Program-made: the position numbers and the translations under genes | Notes under the pieces: model-generated | Databases searched by the model: none | Told to the model about the DNA's origin: nothing | The model's input: the letters and a program-made list of their open reading frames with translations, nothing else | Assembly (NCBI GenBank): GCA_001552515.1 | Contig: BCRI01000071.1 | Coordinates: 1-37,769, forward strand | Source of the DNA: Sphaerimonospora mesophila NBRC 14179 = JCM 3151 | Lineage (GTDB): Bacteria > Actinomycetota > Actinomycetes > Streptosporangiales > Streptosporangiaceae | Length of the DNA: 37,769 bases | Reading direction: 5' to 3' | Part shown: piece after piece, positions 24,308 to 32,787 of the stretch | Position numbering within the stretch: position 1 is the stretch's first letter | Layout: each line of letters opens with the position of its first letter

Positions 24308-25537
24308 ATGCGTACGACATGCGTGATCGCGGGCGGCGGCCCGGCGGGGGCGATGCTCGCGCTGCTCCTGGCCCGCGCCGGGGTGGACGTCACGCTGCTG
24401 GAGAAGCACGGCGACTTCCTGCGCGACTTCCGCGGCGACACGATCCACCCCTCGACCCTCCAGGTGCTCGACGAGATCGGGCTGGCCGAGGCGTTCCACC
24501 GGCTGCCGCACCGCAAGGCGTACCGGATGGCCATCGAGGCCGACGAGGCGCGGGTCCCGATCGCCGACCTGAGCGCGCTTCCCGGCAGGTATCGCTACAT
24601 CGCCTTCGTCCCGCAGTGGGACTTCCTCAACCTGATCACCGCCGAGGCCGCCCGATATCCCAACTTCCGGCTGCTCATGCGCGCCCGGGTGACCGGCCTG
24701 ATCGTCGAGGACGGCGCCGTCAGGGGCGTGCGATACCGGGACGAGAGCGGCGAGCACGAGATCCGGGCGGTGCTGACGGTGGGCGCCGACGGGCGCGGCT
24801 CGGACGTACGGCGGGCCGCCGGACTGCGGCCGAAGGAGTTCGGCGCACCGATGGACGTCGTCTGGCTCCGCGTCCGCCGCGAGCCCGGCGACCCCCAGCA
24901 GCCGTTCCTGCGGGCGTCGGCCGGGCATCTCATGGTGGCGATCAACCGGGAGACCTACTGGCAGCTGGCCTACGTCATCCCCAAGGGCGGCTACGAGGAG
25001 CTCAAGGCGAGGGGCGTGGCGGAGCTGCGCCGGACGATCGCCCGGCTGCTGCCGTACCTGGCGGACCGGGTCGGCGAGCTGCGCGACTTCGACGAGGCCG
25101 GGTTCCTGCGCGTGGCGGTCGACCGGCTCACCCGCTGGCACCGCCCCGGCCTGCTGCTGATCGGGGACGCCGCGCATGCCATGTCGCCCGTCTTCGGCGT
25201 CGGCATCAACCTCGCGGTGCAGGACGCCGTGGCCGCCGCCAACATCATCGGGCCCGCCCTGCTGCGCGGCGAGGCCCCCGATGCGCTGCTGGCCCGGGTG
25301 CAGCGCCGCCGGGCCCTGCCCACCGTGGTCACCCAGACCGCCCAGCGGGTGGTCCAGCGCCTGCTGATCCGCCCGGCGCTGACCCGGCCCGGACGGCCGG
25401 CGCTGCCGCCCGACCTCACCCGGCTGCCCGTGATCAGGGGCCTCGTCCGGCGCTTCATCGGCCACGGCGTGCTCCCCGAGCACGTACGGCTGCCGGAGCG
25501 CGTACGCCTCCAGGCTCGGCAACGAAGATCTCACTAA
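24308..25537 (+). CDS. FAD-dependent oxidoreductase (PF01494-type monooxygenase family)
   Basis: Flavoprotein of 409 residues. The Rossmann FAD motif is at 9-14 (GGGPAGAMLALLLARAG), the DG motif at about 159-165 (GADGRGS) and the second FAD contact GDAAHAMSPVFGVGINLAVQDA at 286-307. The fold matches aromatic-ring hydroxylases and halogenase-like reductases of the p-hydroxybenzoate hydroxylase group. The ATG has GGTGA 8 bases upstream; an overlapping ATG slightly earlier is in another frame. It lies 84 bases after the kinase gene and may be read from the same promoter. The next gene (DAHP synthase) probably starts its own transcript. The natural substrate is unknown. Confidence 0.85.
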   Translation: MRTTCVIAGGGPAGAMLALLLARAGVDVTLLEKHGDFLRDFRGDTIHPSTLQVLDEIGLAEAFHRLPHRKAYRMAIEADEARVPIADLSALPGRYRYIAFVPQWDFLNLITAEAARYPNFRLLMRARVTGLIVEDGAVRGVRYRDESGEHEIRAVLTVGADGRGSDVRRAAGLRPKEFGAPMDVVWLRVRREPGDPQQPFLRASAGHLMVAINRETYWQLAYVIPKGGYEELKARGVAELRRTIARLLPYLADRVGELRDFDEAGFLRVAVDRLTRWHRPGLLLIGDAAHAMSPVFGVGINLAVQDAVAAANIIGPALLRGEAPDALLARVQRRRALPTVVTQTAQRVVQRLLIRPALTRPGRPALPPDLTRLPVIRGLVRRFIGHGVLPEHVRLPERVRLQARQRRSH

Positions 25538-25586
25538 TTGGACGGATGGCGGCCACAGCCGCCCCGGTGCAATAGCCTTGTGTGCC

Positions 25587-26924
25587 GTGAGCGCTAGCAG
25601 CAACCTTGACACGTGGCGTGAACTGCCCGCCGCACAGCAGCCCGACTGGCCGGACCGCGGTGAGCTCGACAGAGTCGTCCGAGAGCTGACCGAGCTGCCC
25701 CCGCTGGTGTTCGCGGGCGAGTGCGACAAACTCAAGGCCGAGATGGCGGCCGTCGCGCGAGGCGAGGCCTTCGTGCTGCAGGGCGGCGACTGCGCCGAGA
25801 CCTTCGCCGGCGCCACGGCCGAGAACGTGCGCAACAAGCTCAAGACGTTGCTGCAGATGGCGATCGTGCTCACCTACGCGGGCCGCGTCCCGGTCGTGAA
25901 GATCGGCCGGCTGGCGGGCCAGTTCGCCAAGCCGCGGTCCAAGTCCACCGAGGTGCGCGACGGCGTCGAGCTGCCGGCCTACCGCGGGGACATGGTCAAC
26001 GGCTTCGACTTCACCGCCGAGGCGCGCCGTCCCGACCCCAACCGCCTGCTTCGGGCCTACCACTCCTCGGCGGCCACGCTGAACCTCGCCCGGGCGTTCA
26101 CCAAGGGCGGCTACGCGGACCTGCGGCAGGTGCACGCCTGGAACCAGGACTTCGTGGCCGAGTCCCCGGCCGGACGGCGCTACGACCAACTCGCCAGGGA
26201 GATCGACCAGGCGCTCTCGTTCATGCGGGCCTGCGGCGCGGAACCCGAGGAGTTCCACACGGTCGAGTTCTACTCCTCGCACGAGGCGCTGATCCTCGAC
26301 TACGACCGGGCCCTCACCCGGATCGACTCCCGTACCGGCCTGCCGTACGACGTGTCGGGGCACATGGTGTGGATCGGCGAGCGCACCCGCCAGCTCGACG
26401 GCGCGCACGTGGAGTTCTTCAGCAAGATCCGCAATCCGATCGGCGTGAAGCTGGGCCCGACGACCACCCCCGAGGACGCGATCGCGCTCGTCGAGAAGCT
26501 GAACCCGGACAACGAGGCGGGCCGGCTCACGTTCATCAGCCGTATGGGCGCCGGCCGGGTCAGGGACGCGCTGCCGACGCTGGTGGAGAAGGTCAGGGCG
26601 AGCGGGGCCACCGTCGCCTGGGTCTGCGACCCCATGCACGGCAACACGTTCGAGGCCCCGAGCGGGCACAAGACGCGCCGCCTGGACGACGTGCTCGACG
26701 AGGTGGCCGGGTTCTTCGAGGTGCACCACGCGCTGGGCACCCACCCCGGCGGCATCCACATCGAGTTCACCGGCGACGACGTGACCGAGTGCGTCGGCGG
26801 CGGGCACGGCATCGTCGAGGAGGACCTGTCGCTGCGCTACGAGACCGCCTGCGACCCGCGGCTCAACCGCAGCCAGTCCCTCGACCTCGCCTTCCGGGTG
26901 GCCGAGCTCTACCGCTCTGCCTGA
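25587..26924 (+). CDS. aroG: Class II 3-deoxy-7-phosphoheptulonate (DAHP) synthase
   Basis: First enzyme of the shikimate pathway, joining phosphoenolpyruvate and erythrose 4-phosphate; 445 residues. It is the plant/actinobacterial class II type: NLDTWRELPAAQQPDWPD at the N-terminus, LQGGDCAETFAG with the metal-binding cysteine, RVPVVKIGRLAGQFAKPRS, the YRGDMVNG loop, the GPTTTPEDA region, WVCDPMHGNT and GGIHIEFTGDDVTEC. GTG 25587 is preferred: a TAGCCT hexamer lies 8 bases upstream and no ribosome site is seen, suggesting a leaderless mRNA. A TTG three codons earlier is possible. It stands alone, away from other aro genes. Confidence 0.94.
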   Translation: MSASSNLDTWRELPAAQQPDWPDRGELDRVVRELTELPPLVFAGECDKLKAEMAAVARGEAFVLQGGDCAETFAGATAENVRNKLKTLLQMAIVLTYAGRVPVVKIGRLAGQFAKPRSKSTEVRDGVELPAYRGDMVNGFDFTAEARRPDPNRLLRAYHSSAATLNLARAFTKGGYADLRQVHAWNQDFVAESPAGRRYDQLAREIDQALSFMRACGAEPEEFHTVEFYSSHEALILDYDRALTRIDSRTGLPYDVSGHMVWIGERTRQLDGAHVEFFSKIRNPIGVKLGPTTTPEDAIALVEKLNPDNEAGRLTFISRMGAGRVRDALPTLVEKVRASGATVAWVCDPMHGNTFEAPSGHKTRRLDDVLDEVAGFFEVHHALGTHPGGIHIEFTGDDVTECVGGGHGIVEEDLSLRYETACDPRLNRSQSLDLAFRVAELYRSA

Positions 26925-26943
26925 TATCGCATTCACCATGCCC

Positions 26944-26986
26944 GACCGGCTCGCGCCGGCGAGAGATCTCGCGGGCGGGGCCGGTC
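26944..26986. terminator. Hairpin between convergent DAHP synthase and GntR genes
   Basis: The outer stem GACCGGC/GCCGGTC (7 bp) encloses an inner hairpin GCGAGA-GA-TCTCGC. It lies 20 bases after the DAHP synthase stop and 13 bases from the GntR stop, so it can serve both. Confidence 0.55.
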
Positions 26987-26998
26987 CGCGGCGCCGTG

Positions 26999-27736
26999 TC
27001 AGCGCTGGTCGACCATGACCTCGATGCTGTAGTCCTGCGCCCGGTAGCAGTGGTCGCCGTACTCCACCGCGCTGCCCACGGCGTCGAAGGCGACCCGCGT
27101 CATCGTGAGCACGGGCTCGGTGGGTCTCAGGCGGAGATGACGCCGCTCCGACGGGGTCGGGGTGCGTGCGCCGATCGTCTGGTGCGCGACGACCGGACGG
27201 ACGCCACGCCGCCGCAGCACGCCGTACAGGCCCTCCGCCTCCAGCTCGGCACGCGTGACGTCCAGGTGGCCGGGGGGCAGCCAGTTGCGCATGATGGCCA
27301 GCGGCCGGTCGTCGGACAGACGCAGCCGCACGATCGACAGCAGCTCGGCGTCGGCCGGTAGGTCGAGCGCGGCTGCCACACGTTCGTCGCACACCACCTC
27401 GTGGCTGAGTACGACCGTCGACGGCCGGCCCCCGACCCGCATGAGGTCGTCGTAGAGACTGGTCAGCTCGGCCCGCCGGTGCACCTTGCGGTTGGCGACC
27501 GTGGTGCCGAGCCCGCGCCGCCGCACGAGCAGCCCCTGGTTCACCAGTTCCTGGATCGCCCGCCGGACCGTCGGCCGCGACAGGTTGAGCCGTTCGGCGA
27601 GCGCGACCTCGTTCTCGAACGGGTCGCCCGGCTGCAGCCGCCCGCTCGCGATCGCCATGCTGAGCTGCTCGGCGAGCTGGTGATAGAGGGGGACGGGGGA
27701 TGAGCGGTCGATCGTCACGCCGACTTGGATTGCCAC
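26999..27736 (-). CDS. GntR/HutC-family regulator, probable inositol operon repressor
   Basis: DNA-binding regulator of 245 residues. The winged helix-turn-helix is at about 13-81 (PLYHQLAEQLSMAIASGRLQPG ... ERLNLSRPTVRRAIQELVNQGLLVRRRGLGT). The UTRA ligand domain follows to about 240 (AELLSIVRLRLSDDRPLAIMRNWLP ... PVLTMTRVAFDAVGSAVEYGDHCYRAQDY). The start is a GTG; TAAACT lies 7 bases upstream on the minus strand, so this mRNA too may be leaderless. It is divergent from iolG with 215 bases between, the usual place for the local regulator. The ligand would be inositol or a breakdown product, by context only. Confidence 0.88.
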   Translation of the reverse strand: MAIQVGVTIDRSSPVPLYHQLAEQLSMAIASGRLQPGDPFENEVALAERLNLSRPTVRRAIQELVNQGLLVRRRGLGTTVANRKVHRRAELTSLYDDLMRVGGRPSTVVLSHEVVCDERVAAALDLPADAELLSIVRLRLSDDRPLAIMRNWLPPGHLDVTRAELEAEGLYGVLRRRGVRPVVAHQTIGARTPTPSERRHLRLRPTEPVLTMTRVAFDAVGSAVEYGDHCYRAQDYSIEVMVDQR

Positions 27737-27951
27737 GACGCAGAGTTTACCCCGAACATGTGCGTACGACGTTATGAAAATATGTTAGGACAAACTCTTG
27801 ACGGAACATTGATAGGCCAGGCAGGCTTCACCCATCACCGCCGTGGCCCGGCCGACCACGGGGGACACCGAATGACCACCGGCACCCGACCGCCGAGGTT
27901 CACCCGGGACGAAGACCGGCGGTGGGGGCACTAGATCGGATTGGAACGCGG
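27737..27951. promoter_or_regulatory. Divergent gntR-iolG control region
   Basis: AT-rich in its first half (27741-27815), unlike its flanks. It contains the -10 TAAACT of the GntR gene (27744-27749 on minus). A candidate iolG promoter is TTAGGA-N18-TTGATA (27785-27814), a weak match. TGTTAGGACA (27784-27793), with TGT/ACA ends, is a possible GntR half-site pair. No operator can be assigned with certainty. Confidence 0.5.
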
Positions 27952-28974
27952 ATGCGCATCGGGCTCGCGGGTGTCGGACGGATAGGCGCCTTCCATGCCA
28001 GGACACTGGCCGACCTCGGCTTCGTCGACGAACTCGTGGTGACGGACGCCGATCTCGAGACCGCCAAGGCCGTCGCCGACGAACTCGGCGCCGAGGTCGC
28101 ACCGGACGCCGAGACGCTGCTGGCGTCGGGCGTCGACGGCTTCGTCATCGCCACCGCCACGCCGGGCCACGCGCCGCTGCTGCGCCTGAGCGTCGCCGCC
28201 GGGGTGCCGACCTTCTGCGAGAAGCCGGTGGCGGCCACCCTGGAGGAGACCATCGCGCTCGCCGCACTCGTCGCGGACGCCGGCGTGCCGGTGCACGTGG
28301 GCTTCCAGCGGCGATTCGACGCGGGCTACCGGCGGGCGCGGCGGGCGGTGGAGTCCGGCGAGCTCGGGTTCGTCCACACCATCCGGGCCAACACCCACGA
28401 CCAGGCCCCGCCGCACGCGTCCTACATCCCGGTCTCCGGCGGGATCTTCCGCGACTGCAACGTGCACGACTTCGACATCCTCCGGTTCGTCACCGGCCGG
28501 GAGGTCGCCACGGCGTACGCCACCGGCGCCAACAAGGGGGCGGACTTCTTCGCCGCGGCCGGGGACGTCGACACCGGCGCCGCCCTGCTGACCCTGGACG
28601 ACGGCACGATCGTCATGGTCTCCTCGGCCCGGTACAACGGCGGCGGCCACGACGTGCGAATGGAGATCTTCGGCGAGAAGGGTACGATCGCCGTCGGGCT
28701 GGACCACTCGCTGGCCATGCGCTCGGCCGAGGACGACGTCGACTTCCCGCGCGGCCCGCGTAAGTGGTCGTTCATGGAGCGCTTCCTGCCCGCCTACCGC
28801 GCCGAGCTCACCGCCTTCGCCGACGTCGCACGCGGGCTGCGGCCGTCCTCGTGCACGGTGCGCGACGCCCTGGAGGCCTTCCGCATCGCCGAGGCGTGCG
28901 AGCGCTCCCGCGCGGAGCGCAGACCCGTCGCCCTCGCCGAGATCAGGAGCACCGACGAAACCGAGGGGATCTGA
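27952..28974 (+). CDS. iolG: myo-Inositol 2-dehydrogenase
   Basis: Oxidises myo-inositol to scyllo-inosose with NAD, the first catabolic step; 340 residues of the Gfo/Idh/MocA family. The Rossmann motif is GVGRIG (7-12), the Lys of the EKP motif is K91, and the catalytic pair sits in FRDCNVHDFDILRF (D168 and H172, as in Bacillus IolG). The ATG at 27952 puts the protein directly at the Rossmann strand (MRIGLAGVGRIG), with GGAA about 6 bases upstream. It is the first gene of the iol operon, spaced 3 bases from the next. Related enzymes oxidise other inositols or sugars, but the gene set around it supports myo-inositol. Confidence 0.9.
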   Translation: MRIGLAGVGRIGAFHARTLADLGFVDELVVTDADLETAKAVADELGAEVAPDAETLLASGVDGFVIATATPGHAPLLRLSVAAGVPTFCEKPVAATLEETIALAALVADAGVPVHVGFQRRFDAGYRRARRAVESGELGFVHTIRANTHDQAPPHASYIPVSGGIFRDCNVHDFDILRFVTGREVATAYATGANKGADFFAAAGDVDTGAALLTLDDGTIVMVSSARYNGGGHDVRMEIFGEKGTIAVGLDHSLAMRSAEDDVDFPRGPRKWSFMERFLPAYRAELTAFADVARGLRPSSCTVRDALEAFRIAEACERSRAERRPVALAEIRSTDETEGI

Positions 28975-28977
28975 GAC

Positions 28978-29898
28978 GTGACCGCTGAGGACGCGATCGC
29001 CGCCGGGACGCCCGTGGCCCGCCGCGTGGCCGGGGCCCCCATCTCATGGGGCGTCTGCGAGGTCCCCGGCTGGGGCCATCAGCTCCCGCCCGACACCGTG
29101 CTGCGCGAGATGCGCGAGCTGGGCCTGACCGCGACCGAGTTCGGCCCCGACGGTTTCCTGCCCGACGCGCCGGAGGAGAAGGCGTCGACCCTGGCGGCGT
29201 ACGGCCTGGCGGCCGTGGGGCAGTTCGTGCCCGTCGTGCTGCACGACGCCGGCCACGACCCGCTGCCCGAGGTGGAGCGGGCCATGGCCGGCCTGGTCGC
29301 CGCCCGGGCCTCCACGGTCGTCGTCGCGGCCGCCACCGGCCGGGAGGGTTACGACGCCCGGCCGCAGCTCGACGGCGCCGGCTGGTCGGCCCTGCTGGCC
29401 AACCTCGACCGGATCGCCGGCGCGGCGGCCGCCCGCGGACTCGTGGCCACCCTGCACCCGCACGTCGGCACGATGATCGAAAGCGGCGAGGAGACGGCCC
29501 GGGTGCTCGGCGGCAGCCGCATCGGCCTGTGTCTCGACACCGGCCATCTGCTCATCGGCGGCGGCGACCCCGTCGAGGTCGCCCGGCGGCACCCCGAACG
29601 GATCGCCCACGTCCACCTGAAGGACGTACGCGCCGACTGGGCGCGCCGGGTCAGCGGCGGAGCTGCGACCTACACCGAGGCGGTGGCCGGCGGCATGTAC
29701 GTCCCACTCGGCCGGGGCGACGTCGACATCGCGGCCATCGTGTCCGCCCTGGAGCGCGGCGGGTACCGAGGTTGGTACGTCCTGGAACAGGACACCATCC
29801 TCAGCGGGCCGCCCGCGGACGCGAGCACCGGCCCGGCGCGGGAGGTGCGGGCGAGCCTGGAGCACTTGCTGACTCTGGCGGACGAGGCGGGGACCTGA
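28978..29898 (+). CDS. iolE: IolE-like inosose dehydratase/isomerase (TIM barrel)
   Basis: Sugar phosphate isomerase/epimerase-fold TIM barrel of 306 residues. It begins with GAPISWGVCEVPGWGHQLPP, a phrase typical of inosose dehydratase-type proteins. Metal-binding residues of the xylose isomerase-like fold appear in TLHPHVGTMIES, GLCLDTGHLLIGG, IAHVHLKDV and the final YVLEQD. In the pathway it would dehydrate scyllo-inosose to the diketone used by IolD, or act as an inosose isomerase (IolI). Fold and position do not separate these two. The GTG start lies 3 bases after the iolG stop, with GAGGGGAT shortly upstream. Confidence 0.8.
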   Translation: MTAEDAIAAGTPVARRVAGAPISWGVCEVPGWGHQLPPDTVLREMRELGLTATEFGPDGFLPDAPEEKASTLAAYGLAAVGQFVPVVLHDAGHDPLPEVERAMAGLVAARASTVVVAAATGREGYDARPQLDGAGWSALLANLDRIAGAAAARGLVATLHPHVGTMIESGEETARVLGGSRIGLCLDTGHLLIGGGDPVEVARRHPERIAHVHLKDVRADWARRVSGGAATYTEAVAGGMYVPLGRGDVDIAAIVSALERGGYRGWYVLEQDTILSGPPADASTGPAREVRASLEHLLTLADEAGT

Positions 29899-29900
29899 CG

Positions 29901-30857
29901 ATGGCATACGACCTGGTGGCCATGGGCCGGTGCGGGGTGGACATCTACCCGCTCGAACACGGTGTGGGCCTCGAAGACGTCGAGCGCTTCGGGAAGTTCC
30001 TCGGCGGCAGCGCGACCAACGTCACGGTGGCGGCGGCACGCTACGGACGCCGCACCGCGATCATCACGCGGACCGGACGGGACCCCTTCGGCCGCTACAT
30101 CCACCGCGCGCTGCGTGATTTCGGGGTGGACGACCGCTTCGTCACCGAGGTGGACGGGCCGCCGACCCCGGTGACCTTCTGCGAGATCTTCCCGCCCGAC
30201 GACTTCCCGCTGTACTTCTACCGCTATCCGATCGCGCCGGACCTGATGATCGGGCCGGACGAGATCCCGCTCGATGCCGTACGGGAGGCCGCCGTCTGCT
30301 GGGCCACCGGAACCGGGCTGTCGCAGGAGCCCTCCCGTTCCGCGCACTTCGCCGCCTGGCGGGCCCGCGGCCGGCGGGCGCACACGATCCTCGATCTCGA
30401 CTACCGGCCCATGTTCTGGCCCGACCCGGCCGAGGCCGGCGCGCAGATGGGCGCCGCCCTCGAACACGTCACGGTGGCGGTCGGCAACCGGGAGGAGTGC
30501 GAGGTCGCCGTCGGCGAGACCGAGCCGCGGCGCGCCGCCGACGCCCTGCTCGACCGGGGCATCGAACTCGCGATCGTGAAGCAGGGGCCCGAGGGCGTGC
30601 TCGCCGCCACCGCAGACGAGTGCGTCGAGGTGCCGCCGTTCCCGGTGAAGGTCGTCAACGGCCTCGGCGCCGGCGACGCGTTCGGCGGCGCCCTCGTCCA
30701 CGGTCTGCTCAGCGGATGGGACCTGCGTCGCGTGCTGCGGTTCGCCAACGTGGCCGGCGCGCTCGTCGCGTCGCGGCTCGAATGCTCCAGTGCCATGCCG
30801 TACGAAGCGGAGGTCGAGGCCGTCCTCGCCGCCGAAGAGCGGAAGGGGGGACGATGA
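29901..30857 (+). CDS. iolC: 5-dehydro-2-deoxygluconokinase
   Basis: PfkB-family carbohydrate kinase of 318 residues that phosphorylates 5-dehydro-2-deoxy-D-gluconate in inositol breakdown. Family features: MGRCGVDIYP at the start, FLGGSATNVTVAAARYGRRTAIITRTG, and the second signature NGLGAGDAFGGALVHGLLSG with catalytic Asp259. The IolC-like strings 'EIFPPDDFPLYFYRYPIAPDLMI' and 'ILDLDYRPMFW' support this over ribokinase or fructokinase. It starts two bases after the iolE stop, and its stop overlaps the next start as ATGA. Confidence 0.9.
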   Translation: MAYDLVAMGRCGVDIYPLEHGVGLEDVERFGKFLGGSATNVTVAAARYGRRTAIITRTGRDPFGRYIHRALRDFGVDDRFVTEVDGPPTPVTFCEIFPPDDFPLYFYRYPIAPDLMIGPDEIPLDAVREAAVCWATGTGLSQEPSRSAHFAAWRARGRRAHTILDLDYRPMFWPDPAEAGAQMGAALEHVTVAVGNREECEVAVGETEPRRAADALLDRGIELAIVKQGPEGVLAATADECVEVPPFPVKVVNGLGAGDAFGGALVHGLLSGWDLRRVLRFANVAGALVASRLECSSAMPYEAEVEAVLAAEERKGGR

Positions 30858-31783
30858 CCTCGACGAGCAGCCGACCGGGCCTGACCGGCCGCCCGGACCT
30901 CGCCGTCGCCATCGCCGAGCTGACCGAGATCCGGGTGCGCGAGCCGCAGCGGATCACCGCGGGGTGGGCCGCCCGGGCCCGGCGCGATCTCGCCGGCGCG
31001 GACGGCAGGCTGCTCATCGTGGCCGCCGACCACCCGGCCAGGGGCGCGCTCGGCGTCCGCGACGACCGGCGGGCCATGGCCTCGCGCAGCGACCTGCTGC
31101 GCCGCCTGGCCGTCGCGCTGTCCCATCCGGGCGTCGACGGAGTGCTCGGCACGTCCGACATCCTCGACGACCTGCTGCTGATGGGCGCGCTGGAGGACAA
31201 GCTCGTCATCGGGTCGATGAACCGGGGCGGCCTGCAGGGGTCGGTCTTCGAACTCGACGACCGCTTCACCGCCTACACCGCCGGGGAGATCGCGGCCCGG
31301 GGGCTGGACGGCGGCAAGATGCTCACCCGGATCTGCCTCGACGACCCCGACACGGTGGCGACCCTGGAGGCGAGCGCCCGGGCGGTGACCGAGCTGGCGT
31401 CCCATGGTGTGATGGCGATGGTGGAGCCGTTCCTCTCCGTCCGCCAGGAGGGCCGGGTGCGCAACCTGCTCGATCCCGACTCGACCATCGCGTCGATCAG
31501 CATCGCCGCCGGGCTTGGGGCCACGAGCCGCCACACCTGGCTGAAGCTGCCGGTCGTCGATGAGCTGGAGCGGGTGATGGACGCCACGACGCTGCCGACG
31601 CTGCTGCTCGGCGGCGATCCGAGCGGCCGTCCCGACGAGACGTTCGCCGCGTGGGAACGGGCCATGGGGCTTCCCGCCGTACGCGGGCTGGTGGTCGGGC
31701 GGGCGCTGCTCTTCCCGCCGGACGGCGACGTGGCGGCCGCCGTCGACATCGCGTCGCGGCTCGTACACGGACCCGGATCGTGA
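30854..31783 (+). CDS. Cgl0159-type (beta/alpha)8 aldolase of the inositol operon
   Basis: Predicted aldolase of 309 residues, DeoC/LacD-like TIM barrel. The sequence LLIVAADHPARGALGVRDDRRAM, GVDGVLGTSDILDDLLLMGAL, the catalytic-Lys candidate in GGKMLTRI and GVMAMVEPFL fit the actinobacterial inositol-cluster family named after Corynebacterium Cgl0159. In the pathway it most likely splits 5-dehydro-2-deoxy-6-phosphogluconate into dihydroxyacetone phosphate and malonate semialdehyde, the step done by IolJ in Bacillus. The ATG overlaps the iolC stop (ATGA). The stop lies inside the first unit of a 17-bp tandem repeat. Confidence 0.8.
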   Translation: MTSTSSRPGLTGRPDLAVAIAELTEIRVREPQRITAGWAARARRDLAGADGRLLIVAADHPARGALGVRDDRRAMASRSDLLRRLAVALSHPGVDGVLGTSDILDDLLLMGALEDKLVIGSMNRGGLQGSVFELDDRFTAYTAGEIAARGLDGGKMLTRICLDDPDTVATLEASARAVTELASHGVMAMVEPFLSVRQEGRVRNLLDPDSTIASISIAAGLGATSRHTWLKLPVVDELERVMDATTLPTLLLGGDPSGRPDETFAAWERAMGLPAVRGLVVGRALLFPPDGDVAAAVDIASRLVHGPGS

Positions 31784-31831
31784 CGGGACCCGGATGATGA
31801 GGGGAGCGGATCGTGAGGGGGCCCGGATCGG
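31771..31831 (+). repeat. 17-bp tandem repeat across the aldolase stop and the iolB leader
   Basis: Three full units and a part of a fourth: 31771-31787, 31788-31804, 31805-31821, then 10 bases. The first unit reads ACCCGGATCGTGACGGG. Each unit contains CGGAT and a purine-rich GRGGGG-like end. Because 17 is not a multiple of three, copy-number change would shift any frame read through it. Confidence 0.85.
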
Positions 31832-31866
31832 CAACGGAACCAGACCATGAGTGGGCAGGCCAGGTC

Positions 31867-32787
31867 ATGAACGACGACGAACGCTGGGTTCATCCGTACG
31901 GCACCGCCGCCGAAGGCGGATTCCAGGTCTCGATCACCGACGCCGTCGACGGGTGGCGGCACACGAGCCTGCGCGTGGCGGCCCTGGACCCGGGAGGGCG
32001 GGTGGATCTCGTCACGGGCGGCGACGAGCTGATCGTCGTCCCGCTGTCGGGAGACTGCGGGGTCACGGTGACCGATCACGCCGGGGAGCGGCACGAGGCG
32101 CGGCTGGCCGGACGGGAGAGCGTCTTCGCCGGTCCGGCCGACGTGGCCTACGTCCCGCGCGAGGCGAGCCTCACGGTGACGAACACCGGCGGCGCCCCGG
32201 CGAAGGTCGCCCTCTGCGGCGCCAGGGCGGCCAAGCTGGCGGCGCCGCTCCCCTTCCGACACGTGCGCGCGGCCGAGGTTCCGGTCGAGTTGCGCGGCGC
32301 CGGACGGGCCTCGCGCGAGGTGCGCAACTTCGGCGTGCCGCGGGTGCTCGACGCCGACTCGATCATCGCCTGCGAGGTGATCACACCGGCCGGCAACTGG
32401 AGCTCCTATCCCCCGCACAAGCATGACGAGGAGCGCGACGGCGTGGAGACCGAGCTGGAGGAGATCTACTACTTCGAGGTCAGGGCCGACGGCGGCGCGC
32501 CGCCGGGCGCCGACCCGGTCGGCTACCAGCGCGTGTACGGCACGCCGGAGCGGCCCATCGACGTGCTCGCCGAGGTCCGCTCCGGCGACGTCGTGCTCGT
32601 GCCGCACGGCTGGCACGGCCCGGCCATGGCCCCGCCCGGCTACGACCTCTACTACCTCAACGTGATGGCCGGCCCCGGCCCGGTCCGGGCCTGGCTGATC
32701 TGCGACGACCCCGCGCACGGATGGGTGCGGGACTCGTGGACCCAGCAGGAGGTCGACCGGAGACTGCCGATCGGAGGATCACGATGA
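31867..32787 (+). CDS. iolB: 5-deoxy-glucuronate isomerase
   Basis: Cupin-fold enzyme of 306 residues that converts 5-deoxy-glucuronate to 5-dehydro-2-deoxygluconate. The C-terminal cupin shows the metal ligands in YPPHKHDEE and PHGWHGPAMAPPGYDLYYLNVMAGP, closely fitting IolB. ATG 31867 has GCAGG about 9 bases upstream and yields a start close to other IolB proteins (WVHPYGTAAEGGFQVSIT). An in-frame GTG at 31813, inside the tandem repeat, would add 18 residues. Its stop overlaps the iolD ATG (ATGA). Confidence 0.9.
   Translation: MNDDERWVHPYGTAAEGGFQVSITDAVDGWRHTSLRVAALDPGGRVDLVTGGDELIVVPLSGDCGVTVTDHAGERHEARLAGRESVFAGPADVAYVPREASLTVTNTGGAPAKVALCGARAAKLAAPLPFRHVRAAEVPVELRGAGRASREVRNFGVPRVLDADSIIACEVITPAGNWSSYPPHKHDEERDGVETELEEIYYFEVRADGGAPPGADPVGYQRVYGTPERPIDVLAEVRSGDVVLVPHGWHGPAMAPPGYDLYYLNVMAGPGPVRAWLICDDPAHGWVRDSWTQQEVDRRLPIGGSR

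Noticed and set aside
23144-25873. 909-codon frame on minus across kinase and FAD oxidoreductase genes
   Set aside because: Low-complexity Arg/Gly/Ala/Val-rich shadow; plus-strand genes have full family motifs.
27872-27934. 20-codon frame in the iolG leader
   Set aside because: Start without ribosome site, composition like random high-GC DNA, and no overlap with iolG.
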